Part shown: positions 25,281 through 33,444 of the stretch, one piece after another
How the letters are laid out: each line of letters opens with the position of its first letter
How positions within the stretch are numbered: position 1 is the stretch's first letter
Assembly: GCA_018368345.1 (NCBI GenBank)
Contig: JAGZEK010000002.1
Span: 124,001-188,000, forward strand
Length of the DNA stretch: 64,000 bases
Direction: 5' to 3'
DNA from: Collinsella sp.
Lineage (GTDB): Bacteria > Actinomycetota > Coriobacteriia > Coriobacteriales > Coriobacteriaceae
Notes under the pieces: generated by a model
Told to the model about the DNA's origin: nothing
What the model saw: only the letters and a program-made list of their open reading frames with translations
Database searches by the model: none
Made by a program: the position numbers and the translations under genes

Positions 25281-26129
25281 CTAGCAGCTAGCGATCAGGG
25301 GCAGAGCAGGAACACCGGGTGATGCGACGCGGGCGGCAAATCCCGCCTCGGTCAGCTCGATGACCTCGGTAAACGTTACATCGAAAAACTCCTCGGTTAG
25401 CAGGCGATACGGCGGATGATCGGGCTCGCCGGGGTTTTCGCGTACAATCTCGTGCATGACGCCGATAGTCTTGAGCACATATTCTTTATGGATGGGATAC
25501 TGCCCAAAACGCGTCGCAGCGGTATAGAGGCGATCGGTCGCACGCGGAATGGAAACGATGCCCAGCGTCTTGCCAAACCAGTCAAAATCGCCCTGCTTTT
25601 TAATGCGGAATTCCTCGCACGGCTTGCCGCCGTGTGCTTCCAGATACTGGTTCACACGCGTGTTCCATACCGTGTCGGCCACCAGATGCGACCAGACGCC
25701 CAGCGTTAAATCGAGCAGCGACTGCGCCACATCTTCGGACGCAAGCGAGAACTCACAGGCGCCGGGACCGACAACCGGCTCGGCATCCCTGTAGCGCTGA
25801 GGATAGTGCACGCGGTTCAGTCGCTCGCGCTCCTCGACAATCGAGGTAGCCTCAGCAGGTTCGCCCGCGGGTGCGCCTTTAAGCAGCGGCGCCACATGGG
25901 TATCCCAGAACTCGTGCTCGCGCGGCTTAGGGATAGGCTCGGGCTTTGCAAAGTGCGTAATGCGATACGGAATGGGATCGGCGATGCCAGGGACCATATA
26001 GCCCACGAAGATATCCGGAACCACGCAGCCAAACAAAAAGGCATTGCGGTCGCGCACGCTATCGGCAAGCACGCTAGCACGTGCCAGCAAGCGCTCCGTT
26101 TGAGCGATATGAATGTTCCAACTTGGCAT
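25281..26129 (-). CDS. Zinc-dependent phospholipase C-like protein
   Basis: A 282-residue protein resembling the PF00882 zinc-dependent phospholipase C fold. Candidate metal ligands are the N-terminal MPSWNIHIAQ, a central GCVVPDIFVG and LTLGVWSHLVADTVWN. No signal peptide is present, so it acts in the cytoplasm or on an unknown substrate, unlike clostridial alpha-toxins. The ATG at 26129 follows a GGGGGTGG stretch. A start 12 bases upstream is possible. It is not visibly linked to its neighbours, and the actual substrate is unknown. Confidence 0.7.
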   Translation of the reverse strand: MPSWNIHIAQTERLLARASVLADSVRDRNAFLFGCVVPDIFVGYMVPGIADPIPYRITHFAKPEPIPKPREHEFWDTHVAPLLKGAPAGEPAEATSIVEERERLNRVHYPQRYRDAEPVVGPGACEFSLASEDVAQSLLDLTLGVWSHLVADTVWNTRVNQYLEAHGGKPCEEFRIKKQGDFDWFGKTLGIVSIPRATDRLYTAATRFGQYPIHKEYVLKTIGVMHEIVRENPGEPDHPPYRLLTEEFFDVTFTEVIELTEAGFAARVASPGVPALPLIASC

Positions 26130-26207
26130 AGCCACCCCCATAAAACCTGGTTAACTATACCATCACGGCAGAGTCGCACAGGCGGCCATACATACCCTAC
26201 GCAGCAA

Positions 26208-27002
26208 CTATTCCGCAGCACCGCTTTCGGTTCCATACGACGGCACGGGCGCCTCGACCACATGGTGATATCGATCGATATAGATGGCACGGGCCTCCAG
26301 GCGGCGCACCAAATCTTGATGGTGCGTACTCATCAAAACCGTCTTACCGGCAGCAACGTAGGCCAGCAAAAAGTTGACTACGATGTCGCACGAGTCCTCA
26401 TCGAGCCCGTTGGTGGGCTCATCGAGCACTAGGATATCGGGGTTCATCGACACCACCGCAGCCAGCGCAACGCGCTTCTTTTGCCCGCCCGAAAGCTGAT
26501 AGGGCGAGGCATCGACCAGATCGGCAACCTGGAACAGCTCCATGGCATCGCGGACGCGGCGCTCGAGCTCGTCTGTCGGCAGCCCCATCTGCGCGGGGCC
26601 AAAAGCAACTTCCTCGCCCACCGTAGCGCAGAACAGCTGGGCGTCGGCATTCTGGAACACAAAGCCCACGCGCTGATGAAAACGCTGAGCGGCTGCGGAA
26701 TCCTTGAGATATGCCGCATCGATCACGTGCCCGTCAAACAGGTACGCACCCGCGTCCGCTAGTTCAAGACCGTTGATAAGGCGCATAATCGTCGTCTTAC
26801 CGCAGCCGTTGGGACCGAGTAGGGCAACGAGTTCACCACGATCGACCTGCAGCGACACACCATCGACAACCGTATGCCCCGCATAGGAGAACAGCACGTC
26901 GCGAAACTCGATGAGCGGCACGCTCTTGGCGCCAGTAGCACCGCTCGCGCCCATCACGCCATTCGTATCGTTTGCCAAAACGTCGCCCTTCCCTATCCAC
27001 AT
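26208..27002 (-). CDS. cbiO: Energy-coupling factor ATPase CbiO
   Basis: ABC ATPase of a cobalt/nickel ECF-type importer. The Walker A motif GPNGCGKTT, the Q-loop VFQNADAQLF (diagnostic of ECF ATPases), the signature LSGGQKKR, Walker B LVLDEPTNGLD and the switch THHQD are all present. The ATG at 27002 lacks a clear ribosome site. A downstream TTG preceded by GGGAAGGG (about 26979) is an alternative. It is the last gene of cbiM-cbiQ-cbiO. Confidence 0.92.
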   Translation of the reverse strand: MWIGKGDVLANDTNGVMGASGATGAKSVPLIEFRDVLFSYAGHTVVDGVSLQVDRGELVALLGPNGCGKTTIMRLINGLELADAGAYLFDGHVIDAAYLKDSAAAQRFHQRVGFVFQNADAQLFCATVGEEVAFGPAQMGLPTDELERRVRDAMELFQVADLVDASPYQLSGGQKKRVALAAVVSMNPDILVLDEPTNGLDEDSCDIVVNFLLAYVAAGKTVLMSTHHQDLVRRLEARAIYIDRYHHVVEAPVPSYGTESGAAE

Positions 27003-27022
27003 CGACGGCTCGGCCGCCCGCG

Positions 27023-27859
27023 CTACAGCACCGCGCGCAACACGGCGAGCAGCACCACGACGACCGCATAGACCGCATCGCGCCAGCCAAAGCCGCTCCG
27101 CGCGGGAGTCGGATACGCACCGGCAAAGCCACGGCAAAGCATAGCCTCGTCCATCGCGCGGCTGCATTCCATCGCCTTGATAAAGGTCATGCCCATGATA
27201 CCCGCGATCGAATCGGTACGCGAAAAACCCGCAGGCGCACGACCCACGCTGCGCAGCATGACCGATTCGGTCAGATCGTGCGCCGTGCGTCCCAGCACCT
27301 CGATGTGCTTGAGCGCCATATCAAACGTAAAGATGACCTCGTCGGGCAGCTGTAGCGTCTTGAGCGCCGCCGACATGCGGCTCCAGGTGAGCGTCCACGA
27401 AACGCCCAGCACGAACGACACGTTAATGAACGTCTTGAGCGCGATCTTGAGCATGGCGCCCGCGGCAGAAGCGCCCAGCAGCAGGGCAGGCAGTGCCAGA
27501 ACCACCGCAAGCCCCGTGGCGCCGAGCGCCGGTACAAAGGTCGCACGCAGCCCGCGTACGGGGCGCACGGCAACGAGCACCAGCGCGATGGCCGCCATCA
27601 ACATGAGGTACAGCGGGCTCTGCGTCAGACACACGCACAGAACGCAAACGAACATCCCCACCAGGCGCACCGGAGCCGAAACGCAAGAAAGGGCGCGGTC
27701 GACCATCGACCCGCCCTCGTGCGCGCCTCCACCCAGGCGAACCCGCTCAAGCAGGCTCGCCAGGTGCAGGACATTCTTTTGCATCACACGATGCCGAGCC
27801 CCCGCGGGCTCGTAACGCTCCTCGGCCGCAAGCCAACTAGGCAGCTCGGCTATTGCCAT
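27023..27859 (-). CDS. cbiQ: Energy-coupling factor transmembrane protein CbiQ
   Basis: The 278-residue EcfT-type membrane component has about five membrane helices in its middle. The coupling helix region carries LRSVGRAP and MLCRGFAGAYP, matching the two Ala-Arg-Gly type motifs of EcfT proteins that dock to the ATPase. It overlaps cbiM by 23 bases, and an alternative GTG lies six bases upstream. It links substrate component CbiM to CbiO. Confidence 0.88.
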   Translation of the reverse strand: MAIAELPSWLAAEERYEPAGARHRVMQKNVLHLASLLERVRLGGGAHEGGSMVDRALSCVSAPVRLVGMFVCVLCVCLTQSPLYLMLMAAIALVLVAVRPVRGLRATFVPALGATGLAVVLALPALLLGASAAGAMLKIALKTFINVSFVLGVSWTLTWSRMSAALKTLQLPDEVIFTFDMALKHIEVLGRTAHDLTESVMLRSVGRAPAGFSRTDSIAGIMGMTFIKAMECSRAMDEAMLCRGFAGAYPTPARSGFGWRDAVYAVVVVLLAVLRAVL

Positions 27860-28919
27860 GAGCACCGCTTTCCTTGACCGTCAGCGAGACCAGGCGGAAT
27901 GTGATGGTGAGCACCGCCACGCCAATCACGCCCGAAAGAATATACATCGCAGCCTGGCCGGCAAAGCCAAGGCCCTGCTCCTCGGAATAGGCCTGCAGAT
28001 AATCGCCCGTGGGCAGGGCGTCGGCAAAGGTCGGGGTGTCGAGGCCGACCGAAGCCTGCAGGCTGTCGTCGCCAGCCTCCTGAACGGCGGTCGCGGCGCC
28101 CTCGGCGTCCCACTCACCCCAGGCGTCACCGGTGGCGAGCAAGCCGAGCGGCGTAGCCACGACAAGCACGGCGACCAGAATGAGCGTGGGAATCAGGGAA
28201 GTCTTCTTGGCGGTACCATCGGCGGCAAGCTGGCCATCGACGGCCTCGGGCCCGACGATAACGCTCGGCGCCGTCTTCTTAATGAAACCGTAGATGGCGG
28301 CCGTCGCCACGCCCTCGACCACGCCAGCAACCAACATATGCGGAATCATCATGGCCGGAATGGCAACGGACAGCGGGAAGGGGCAGTACAGTGGAGCGCC
28401 CGAAGCGTTGGTGAAGAGCATCGGCTGAATACCGAACTCGATCGCCGCGCACAGGGCCGCCAGACACAGGCCGACCCAACCGCTCACGATGGCAGAAACC
28501 GAGGTGCCCCAGCTCTTGTCGTGCAGACGGCTGTTGAGCGCACGGAACACGATAGCAGCGGTAAACGGCAGCACAAAGGCCATGTTAAAGCAGTTTGCGC
28601 CAAAGGACAGAACGCCGCCGTCGCCAAACAGCAGCGCCTGCAGCGCCAGCGCGACCGAAACCGCGATGGCAGCGGCCTCGGGACCCAGCAGCAGTGCGAT
28701 GAGCGCGCCACCAACGGCGTGACCAGTGGTGCCACCGGGGAGCGGCACGTTGAACATCATGAGCAAGAAGGAAAATGCGGCGCAGATGCCCAGGAACGCC
28801 ATATGCTCGCGATCGAGCGTGGCGCGTACCTTTTTGATGCAATGGACCCAAACGGGCACCATCGCCACCGCCATGACGGCATCGGTCTGCGGGGACAGAT
28901 AGTTATCGGGAATATGCAT
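27837..28919 (-). CDS. cbiM: Cobalt/nickel transporter substrate component CbiM with CbiN/PDGLE-like tail
   Basis: A 360-residue protein. It begins MHIPDNYLSPQTDA, where the N-terminal Met-His is the known metal ligand of CbiM/NikM, which fixes the start at 28919. Seven membrane helices follow, with the GGTTGHAVGG and FGANCFNMA motifs. After residue 240 a second part with a membrane helix, a soluble loop and a last helix (YILSGVIGVAVLTITFRLV) looks like a fused CbiN/PDGLE domain. Co2+ or Ni2+ specificity cannot be read reliably. Confidence 0.88.
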   Translation of the reverse strand: MHIPDNYLSPQTDAVMAVAMVPVWVHCIKKVRATLDREHMAFLGICAAFSFLLMMFNVPLPGGTTGHAVGGALIALLLGPEAAAIAVSVALALQALLFGDGGVLSFGANCFNMAFVLPFTAAIVFRALNSRLHDKSWGTSVSAIVSGWVGLCLAALCAAIEFGIQPMLFTNASGAPLYCPFPLSVAIPAMMIPHMLVAGVVEGVATAAIYGFIKKTAPSVIVGPEAVDGQLAADGTAKKTSLIPTLILVAVLVVATPLGLLATGDAWGEWDAEGAATAVQEAGDDSLQASVGLDTPTFADALPTGDYLQAYSEEQGLGFAGQAAMYILSGVIGVAVLTITFRLVSLTVKESGAHGNSRAA

Positions 28920-28943
28920 GAGCCCTCTCAATCAGAACGTTGC

Positions 28944-28971
28944 GTGTTACGTTTCCAACAATCCGTAACAC
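28944..28971. promoter_or_regulatory. Palindromic operator or hairpin before cbiM
   Basis: GTGTTACG (28944-28951) and CGTAACAC (28964-28971) form perfect 8-base arms around 12 bases, 25 bases before the cbiM start and just downstream of a TAGTAT box. This is a plausible binding site for a metal-responsive repressor. The rest of 28972-29138 shows nothing clear, and no B12 box was seen. Confidence 0.5.
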
Positions 28972-29138
28972 CGACTCAGCATACTAACAAAAAGGCGCAC
29001 CGCCCACAACGCAGCACGTCCTTGCAATACGTACGTTATTAACCCAGGTCCACGCACCGCCCAATAAAGGGCCCATGCACTCCCAACTTTCCGGTCACCC
29101 GGAAGAAGGTGCGGTCCGCTCGCAACAAGGTTAACGCA

Positions 29139-29233
29139 GGAACCCGCCCCCGAGAGGGGTTTTCTAAGGCAACATCCCGCAGCCGCGAAGCGGCGAGGAC
29201 GTTGCCGTGAAAACCCCGCAGGGGGCGGGTTCC
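29139..29233. repeat. Long hairpin repeat after pheT
   Basis: A 95-base palindrome with outer arms GGAACCCGCCCCC/GGGGGCGGGTTCC and inner GGTTTTC/GAAAACC and GGCAAC/GTTGCC. The apical CAGCCGCGAAGCGGCG core is shared with 20383-20471. It lies 12 bases after the pheT stop and likely acts as its transcript end. Confidence 0.8.
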
Positions 29234-29245
29234 GAACAGCAAAGA

Positions 29246-31699
29246 TTACGAGCGGACCTCGCCGTTTACGCCCTTGCACACCTTGGTGACGATCTTCTGG
29301 TGCGCCTTCTCGACCTCTTCGCTGGTAAGCGTGTGGTCGTCCGAGCGATACGTGAGCGCGAAGGCCATGGACTTCTTGCCCTTGCCGATGCGGACCGGAT
29401 CGCGGTAGACATCGAACAGGCGCACGCCCTCGAGCAGCTTGCCGCCGGCGCTGGTGATGCGACGCTCAAGGTCCTCGCAAGTCACGGCGTTGTCGACCAC
29501 AATGGCAAGATCGTGCTCAACAGCCGGGTACTGCGAGAACTCGCGATAGTTCTCTTGGTTGCGGGCGCCCTTGATCAGCTTGTCCAGGTCAAGCTCAAAG
29601 GCAACGACAACCTCGTCGATGCCGCAGGCCTCGCGCGCCTCGGGGTGGATCTCGCCGACCCAACCCAGCACGGTGCCGCCGGACAGAACCTCGGCCGCAC
29701 GACCCGGCTGCAAAAAGGCATAGCCCTCGCCCTCGACGGGACGGAAGCGAACCTTCTCGATGCGCAGCTGGGCGAGCAGCTCCTCGACGATACCCTTGCC
29801 AAAGAAGAAACGCAGTTTACGGTACTTCATGTTCCAAGACTGCTCGCTCCACTGGCCCGAAAGCACGCCCGCGACGGACTTGGTCTCCTTGGGCAGGCTG
29901 GCGTTTTCGCGGCCATGGAACAGGCTGCCGACCTCGTACAGGTGCACGTTGGGCGTACCGTGCGCCTCGTTGTAGGCCACGGATTGCAGCAGGCCCGGCA
30001 GCAGCGAGCGGCGCATCTCGGTCTGCTCGGCCACCAGCGGGTTCATGAGCACCACGGGGCAGCCGCGACCCTCGGCGGGCATGCCGATCTTCTCCAGGTC
30101 GCCCGGGGCGGCAAAGCCAAAGGTCGTGGTCTCGTTGAGGCCGCAGGCGCGCAGGATCTCGCCGACCTTGCGGGTAAGCTTCTGCTCGCGCGTCAGGCCG
30201 CCGATGTGGTTCTTGGCAGCCGGAATGGTCGCCGTGACGCGACCCATGCCCCACAGGCGCAGGACCTCCTCGATCAGGTCGATCTCACGCGGCAGGTCGG
30301 GACGGAAGCTCGGCGGCGTGACCATAAAGTCCTCGCCGTCGCGCTCGACGGTGCAGCCCAGGCGGGTGAGCGAGCGCTCGATAAAGTCGGGCTCGATGTC
30401 GGCACCGCAGATGGCGTGCACACGGGCCAGGCGCAGCTTAATGCTGTCGATGGTCTTGGGCGCGGGGAAAACGTCGACATAGCCGGGAGCAACCTCGCCG
30501 CCGGCGATCTCTTCGATGAGCGCGCAGGTAACGTTGGCGACATCCACGCAGCCGGTCTCGTCAACCTGGCGCTCAAAGCGAATGGAGGCGTCGGAGATCA
30601 GCGACAGGTCACGGCTGGTGTGCGAGGTGCGGCCGGCGTTGAAGCAGGCGCTCTCGACCATCACGTCGACGGTATCGTCCTCAATCTCGGAATCCATGCC
30701 ACCCATAACGCCGGCCAGCGCCACGGGACGCTCGCCGTCGGTGATAAGGCCCATGCCGGCGTCGAGCACGCGCTCCTCGCCATCGAGGGTCGTGAACTTC
30801 TCGTCCTGCTGGGCGGCACGAACCACCACGCGACGGTGGCCATCGCGCTCGGCAAAGGTAGACAGGTCAAAGGCGTGCAGCGGCTGACCGGTGAGCATCA
30901 TCACATAGTTGGTGATGTCGACGATATTGTTGTGCGGGCGCACGCCCAGGGCGTTAAGGCGCTTGACCATCCAGTCGGGCGAGGGGCCGACCTTCACGTT
31001 ACGTACGATGCGGGCGACGTAGCGGTCGCACAGGCCCTCGTCGGCAATCTCGACGGAAAGCTCGTCGTCGGTCGCGCGGCCGGTCTCGGCCTTGATGGCG
31101 GGCAGCTCAACGTGGAAATCGCGGTCGAAGATGGCGCCGGTCTCGCGGGCCATGCCGATCATGGACAGGCAGTCGGGGCGGTTGGGCGTGATCTCGCAGT
31201 CGAGCACAGTGTCGCTCGAACCCACGTACTCGGCAAACGGCATGCCGCAGGGCGTATCCTCGGGCAGGATCATAATGCCGGAGTGGTCGCCGCCCAGGCC
31301 GAGCTCGCGTGCGGAGCAGTTCATGCCCATGGACACGACGCCGCGGAGCTTGCTCTTCTTGATTTTGACGTCGCCGGGAAGCACGGCGCCGATCATGGCC
31401 GTGACGATGTGGTCGCCAGCCTCGAAGTTCTGCGCGCCACAGACGATCTGCAGCGGAGCGGGGTTGCCGTCGGCGTCGAGATTCTTGTCACCCACGTCGA
31501 CCGAGCACACATACATATGGTCGCTATCGGGGTGCGGGGTCTTGGTGAGCACCTTGGCAGTCACCACGTGGTCGAAGGACTCGCCCACGGTGTCGATCGC
31601 CTCGACCTCGGTGCCGGTACGGATATATTCGTCCGAAAGGGTCTTGGGATCCTCCGGAATATCGATCATGGTCTTGAGCCAGTCGTAAGAAACGCGCAT
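29246..31699 (-). CDS. pheT: Phenylalanyl-tRNA synthetase beta subunit
   Basis: The 817-residue beta subunit of the (alpha-beta)2 enzyme charging tRNA-Phe. An N-terminal tRNA-binding OB domain (about 40-150) is followed by B3/B4 editing domains, B5, the catalytic-like core and a C-terminal ferredoxin-fold anticodon-binding domain (RDPVRIGKGKKSMAFALTYR). ELGLGGDHSGIMILP marks the B3/B4 entry. An AGGAG site precedes the ATG. A 160-base gap containing a long palindromic repeat separates it from pheS, which is unusual for this operon. Confidence 0.96.
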   Translation of the reverse strand: MRVSYDWLKTMIDIPEDPKTLSDEYIRTGTEVEAIDTVGESFDHVVTAKVLTKTPHPDSDHMYVCSVDVGDKNLDADGNPAPLQIVCGAQNFEAGDHIVTAMIGAVLPGDVKIKKSKLRGVVSMGMNCSARELGLGGDHSGIMILPEDTPCGMPFAEYVGSSDTVLDCEITPNRPDCLSMIGMARETGAIFDRDFHVELPAIKAETGRATDDELSVEIADEGLCDRYVARIVRNVKVGPSPDWMVKRLNALGVRPHNNIVDITNYVMMLTGQPLHAFDLSTFAERDGHRRVVVRAAQQDEKFTTLDGEERVLDAGMGLITDGERPVALAGVMGGMDSEIEDDTVDVMVESACFNAGRTSHTSRDLSLISDASIRFERQVDETGCVDVANVTCALIEEIAGGEVAPGYVDVFPAPKTIDSIKLRLARVHAICGADIEPDFIERSLTRLGCTVERDGEDFMVTPPSFRPDLPREIDLIEEVLRLWGMGRVTATIPAAKNHIGGLTREQKLTRKVGEILRACGLNETTTFGFAAPGDLEKIGMPAEGRGCPVVLMNPLVAEQTEMRRSLLPGLLQSVAYNEAHGTPNVHLYEVGSLFHGRENASLPKETKSVAGVLSGQWSEQSWNMKYRKLRFFFGKGIVEELLAQLRIEKVRFRPVEGEGYAFLQPGRAAEVLSGGTVLGWVGEIHPEAREACGIDEVVVAFELDLDKLIKGARNQENYREFSQYPAVEHDLAIVVDNAVTCEDLERRITSAGGKLLEGVRLFDVYRDPVRIGKGKKSMAFALTYRSDDHTLTSEEVEKAHQKIVTKVCKGVNGEVRS

Positions 31700-31759
31700 G
31701 TAGCTCTCCTAGTTCTTAATCTCCGCATAGGGAGGAAATATCAAATGAAGACGTTCGCC

Positions 31760-31867
31760 TTAGGGTTGTCCAGGTGCCCCAGGTTGGCGTGAAAGAGGAG
31801 CGACGCGTACTAAAGGTACGCGAGCGACGGTTTGAACGCCAAGATGGGGTGCCTGGGCAAGCCTAAA
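31760..31867. repeat. Palindromic repeat inside the pheS-pheT operon
   Basis: Arms around GGTGCCCCAggTTGGCGT and ACGCCAAgaTGGGGTGCC enclose GTGAAAGAGGAG, a GCGTAC-GGTACGC hairpin and TTTGAACG. The central part matches 57926-57971 closely and 35077-35194 more weakly. It reaches into the pheS stop codon. Confidence 0.75.
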
Positions 31868-32939
31868 ATTGGTTCAGGAAGCGCATATCGCCCGTCATGA
31901 GCGTTCTGAGGTCGGGCAGGTCGTAGCGCAGGGCCGCGACGCGCTCGGCGCCAATACCAAAGGCGAAGCCGGTGTACTTCTCGGGGTCGATGCCGCAGTT
32001 GATCAGGACGTTGGGGTCGACCATGCCGCAGCCCAAGATCTCGATCCAGCCGCTGTGCTTGCAGAAGTTGCAGCCCTTGCCGCCGCACACGTGGCAGCTC
32101 ACGTCCACCTCGCAGCTGGGCTCGGTGAAGGGGAAGAAGTGCGGGCGGTAACGCGTCTTGCGATCCTCGCCAAACATGCACTTAACAAAGTAGTCGAGCG
32201 TGCCCTTCAGGTCGCCAAAGGTGATGCCCTCGTCGACGACCAGGCCCTCGATCTGGTTGAACTGCGGCAGGTGGCAAGCGTCGGCTGTATCGGGACGGTA
32301 GACGGTGCCCGGGCAGATCATGTAGATGGGCGGCTTTTGCGACTCCATGGTGTGGATCTGCACGCCCGAGGTCTGGGTGCGCAACAGCACGTCGGACTCG
32401 CCGTGGGCGTGGGCCTCGGGGTGCGCGACGCTGCCGGGGTTATTGTCGACCACGTAGAAGGTATCGCGGGCCGAGCGGCTCGGGTGATCCATAGGGGCGT
32501 TGAGCGCGGTGAAGTTGTAGTAGGAGGTGTCGACCATGGGACCGGACTCGACGGTGTAGCCGATGCCGCAGAAGATGTCCTCGGCCTCCTCGATGATCTG
32601 CTTGATCAGGTGCTGGTGGCCGATCTGCGGACGGATGCCCGGCAGCGTGATGTCGACGGCGTCGTGCTCGAGTGCGCGCTTGAGGGCGGCGGCCTTCATC
32701 TCGGTGTTTCGCTCGTCGAGCATGCCCTCGATCAGCTGGCGCATCTCGTTGGCGCGCTTGCCCATCACGGGACGATCCTCGGGGGCGAGCTTGCCCATCA
32801 TGCGCATCAGGCCGGTGATGCGGCCCTTGCGACCGAGCAGCTCAACGCGCGCAGCCTCGAGCTTGGCGGCGTCATCGGCACCTGCGACGAGCTCCTTGGC
32901 CTCTTCCTCGAGTTTGACCAGATCATCAATCAGACTCAT
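31863..32939 (-). CDS. pheS: Phenylalanyl-tRNA synthetase alpha subunit
   Basis: The 358-residue class II catalytic alpha subunit. An N-terminal coiled coil (1-85) leads to motif 1, motif 2 (FNQIEGLVVDEGITFGDLKG) and motif 3 (FGIGAERVAALRYDLPDLR). An insertion FTEPSCEVDVSCHVCGGKGCNFCKHSGW is rich in Cys and may bind zinc, as in many actinobacterial PheS. Start 32939 follows AAGGGAAG. The frame extends far upstream through the T-box leader but that part is not coding. Confidence 0.96.
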   Translation of the reverse strand: MSLIDDLVKLEEEAKELVAGADDAAKLEAARVELLGRKGRITGLMRMMGKLAPEDRPVMGKRANEMRQLIEGMLDERNTEMKAAALKRALEHDAVDITLPGIRPQIGHQHLIKQIIEEAEDIFCGIGYTVESGPMVDTSYYNFTALNAPMDHPSRSARDTFYVVDNNPGSVAHPEAHAHGESDVLLRTQTSGVQIHTMESQKPPIYMICPGTVYRPDTADACHLPQFNQIEGLVVDEGITFGDLKGTLDYFVKCMFGEDRKTRYRPHFFPFTEPSCEVDVSCHVCGGKGCNFCKHSGWIEILGCGMVDPNVLINCGIDPEKYTGFAFGIGAERVAALRYDLPDLRTLMTGDMRFLNQF

Positions 32940-33025
32940 GTCTTCCCTTTCATCTCTCGCGCTCCCCGCTCGCCGGGACGACTGCCGCCGCCTGGCGTTG
33001 CGAAAACGCGGCCCGGTTCGGTAAC

Positions 33026-33320
33026 AAAAAAACCGCCCTCGGGCATGTACATTGCCCAAGGACGGTTGAATTCCGCGGTACCACCTTGTTTGACGCGGCG
33101 GATGTCTGGCCCGCCGTGCCCACTCTGCGCCCCTTATCGCGAGGCTCACGGCTTCCCTACTGGGGCTTCGCCGCCGCTGGCCGCGTGCCCGTTGAGGTCG
33201 CTGCTCGGGAGTGAACGCTTGGCCCTTGTCACCGCAGGAAGGCTTGCAGCCCATGACCTTCCCTCTCTTGCCGGCGACGCGGCGGGCAAAACCCTCTCCG
33301 TCAACGCATTGGGCTACAGG
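33026..33320 (-). promoter_or_regulatory. T-box leader of pheST
   Basis: The minus strand carries the T-box sequence AAGGTGGTACCGCGG at 33073-33087, directly followed by an antiterminator/terminator switch. The terminator stem (33026-33067) has CCGTCCTTGGGC/GCCCGAGGGCGG and seven T residues. About 230 bases of upstream structure correspond to stems I-III. It senses uncharged tRNA-Phe and permits pheST transcription. The left limit is approximate, and the specifier codon (expected UUC) could not be placed with certainty. Confidence 0.9.
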
Positions 33321-33444
33321 ATACCACATTGTGTGGGCGTATCGCCGCGTTCCGTTTTGTTCGTGCTGGGTACAAGGCAGGTAGCTGTGCAAACTGGCCG
33401 CGCGCCCACCCGAAGCGCTCGGCTCACGAGATCAAGGATATGGT

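Noticed and set aside
28920..29138. Possible cobalamin riboswitch before cbiM
   Set aside because: The B12 box and the long conserved core are missing. Only a short palindrome is present.
29207..31792. A very long plus-strand open frame opposite pheT; similar frames lie opposite M16 (47638-49773), pyk (23569-25170) and tatD (2299-3480)
   Set aside because: These are antisense shadows caused by high GC and strong codon bias. They lack family motifs and ribosome sites, and the opposite strand has clear conserved genes.
32940..33390. N-terminal extension of PheS through the leader
   Set aside because: The in-frame extension overlaps the T-box and terminator, is Arg-rich without homology, and the ATG at 32939 has a proper ribosome site.
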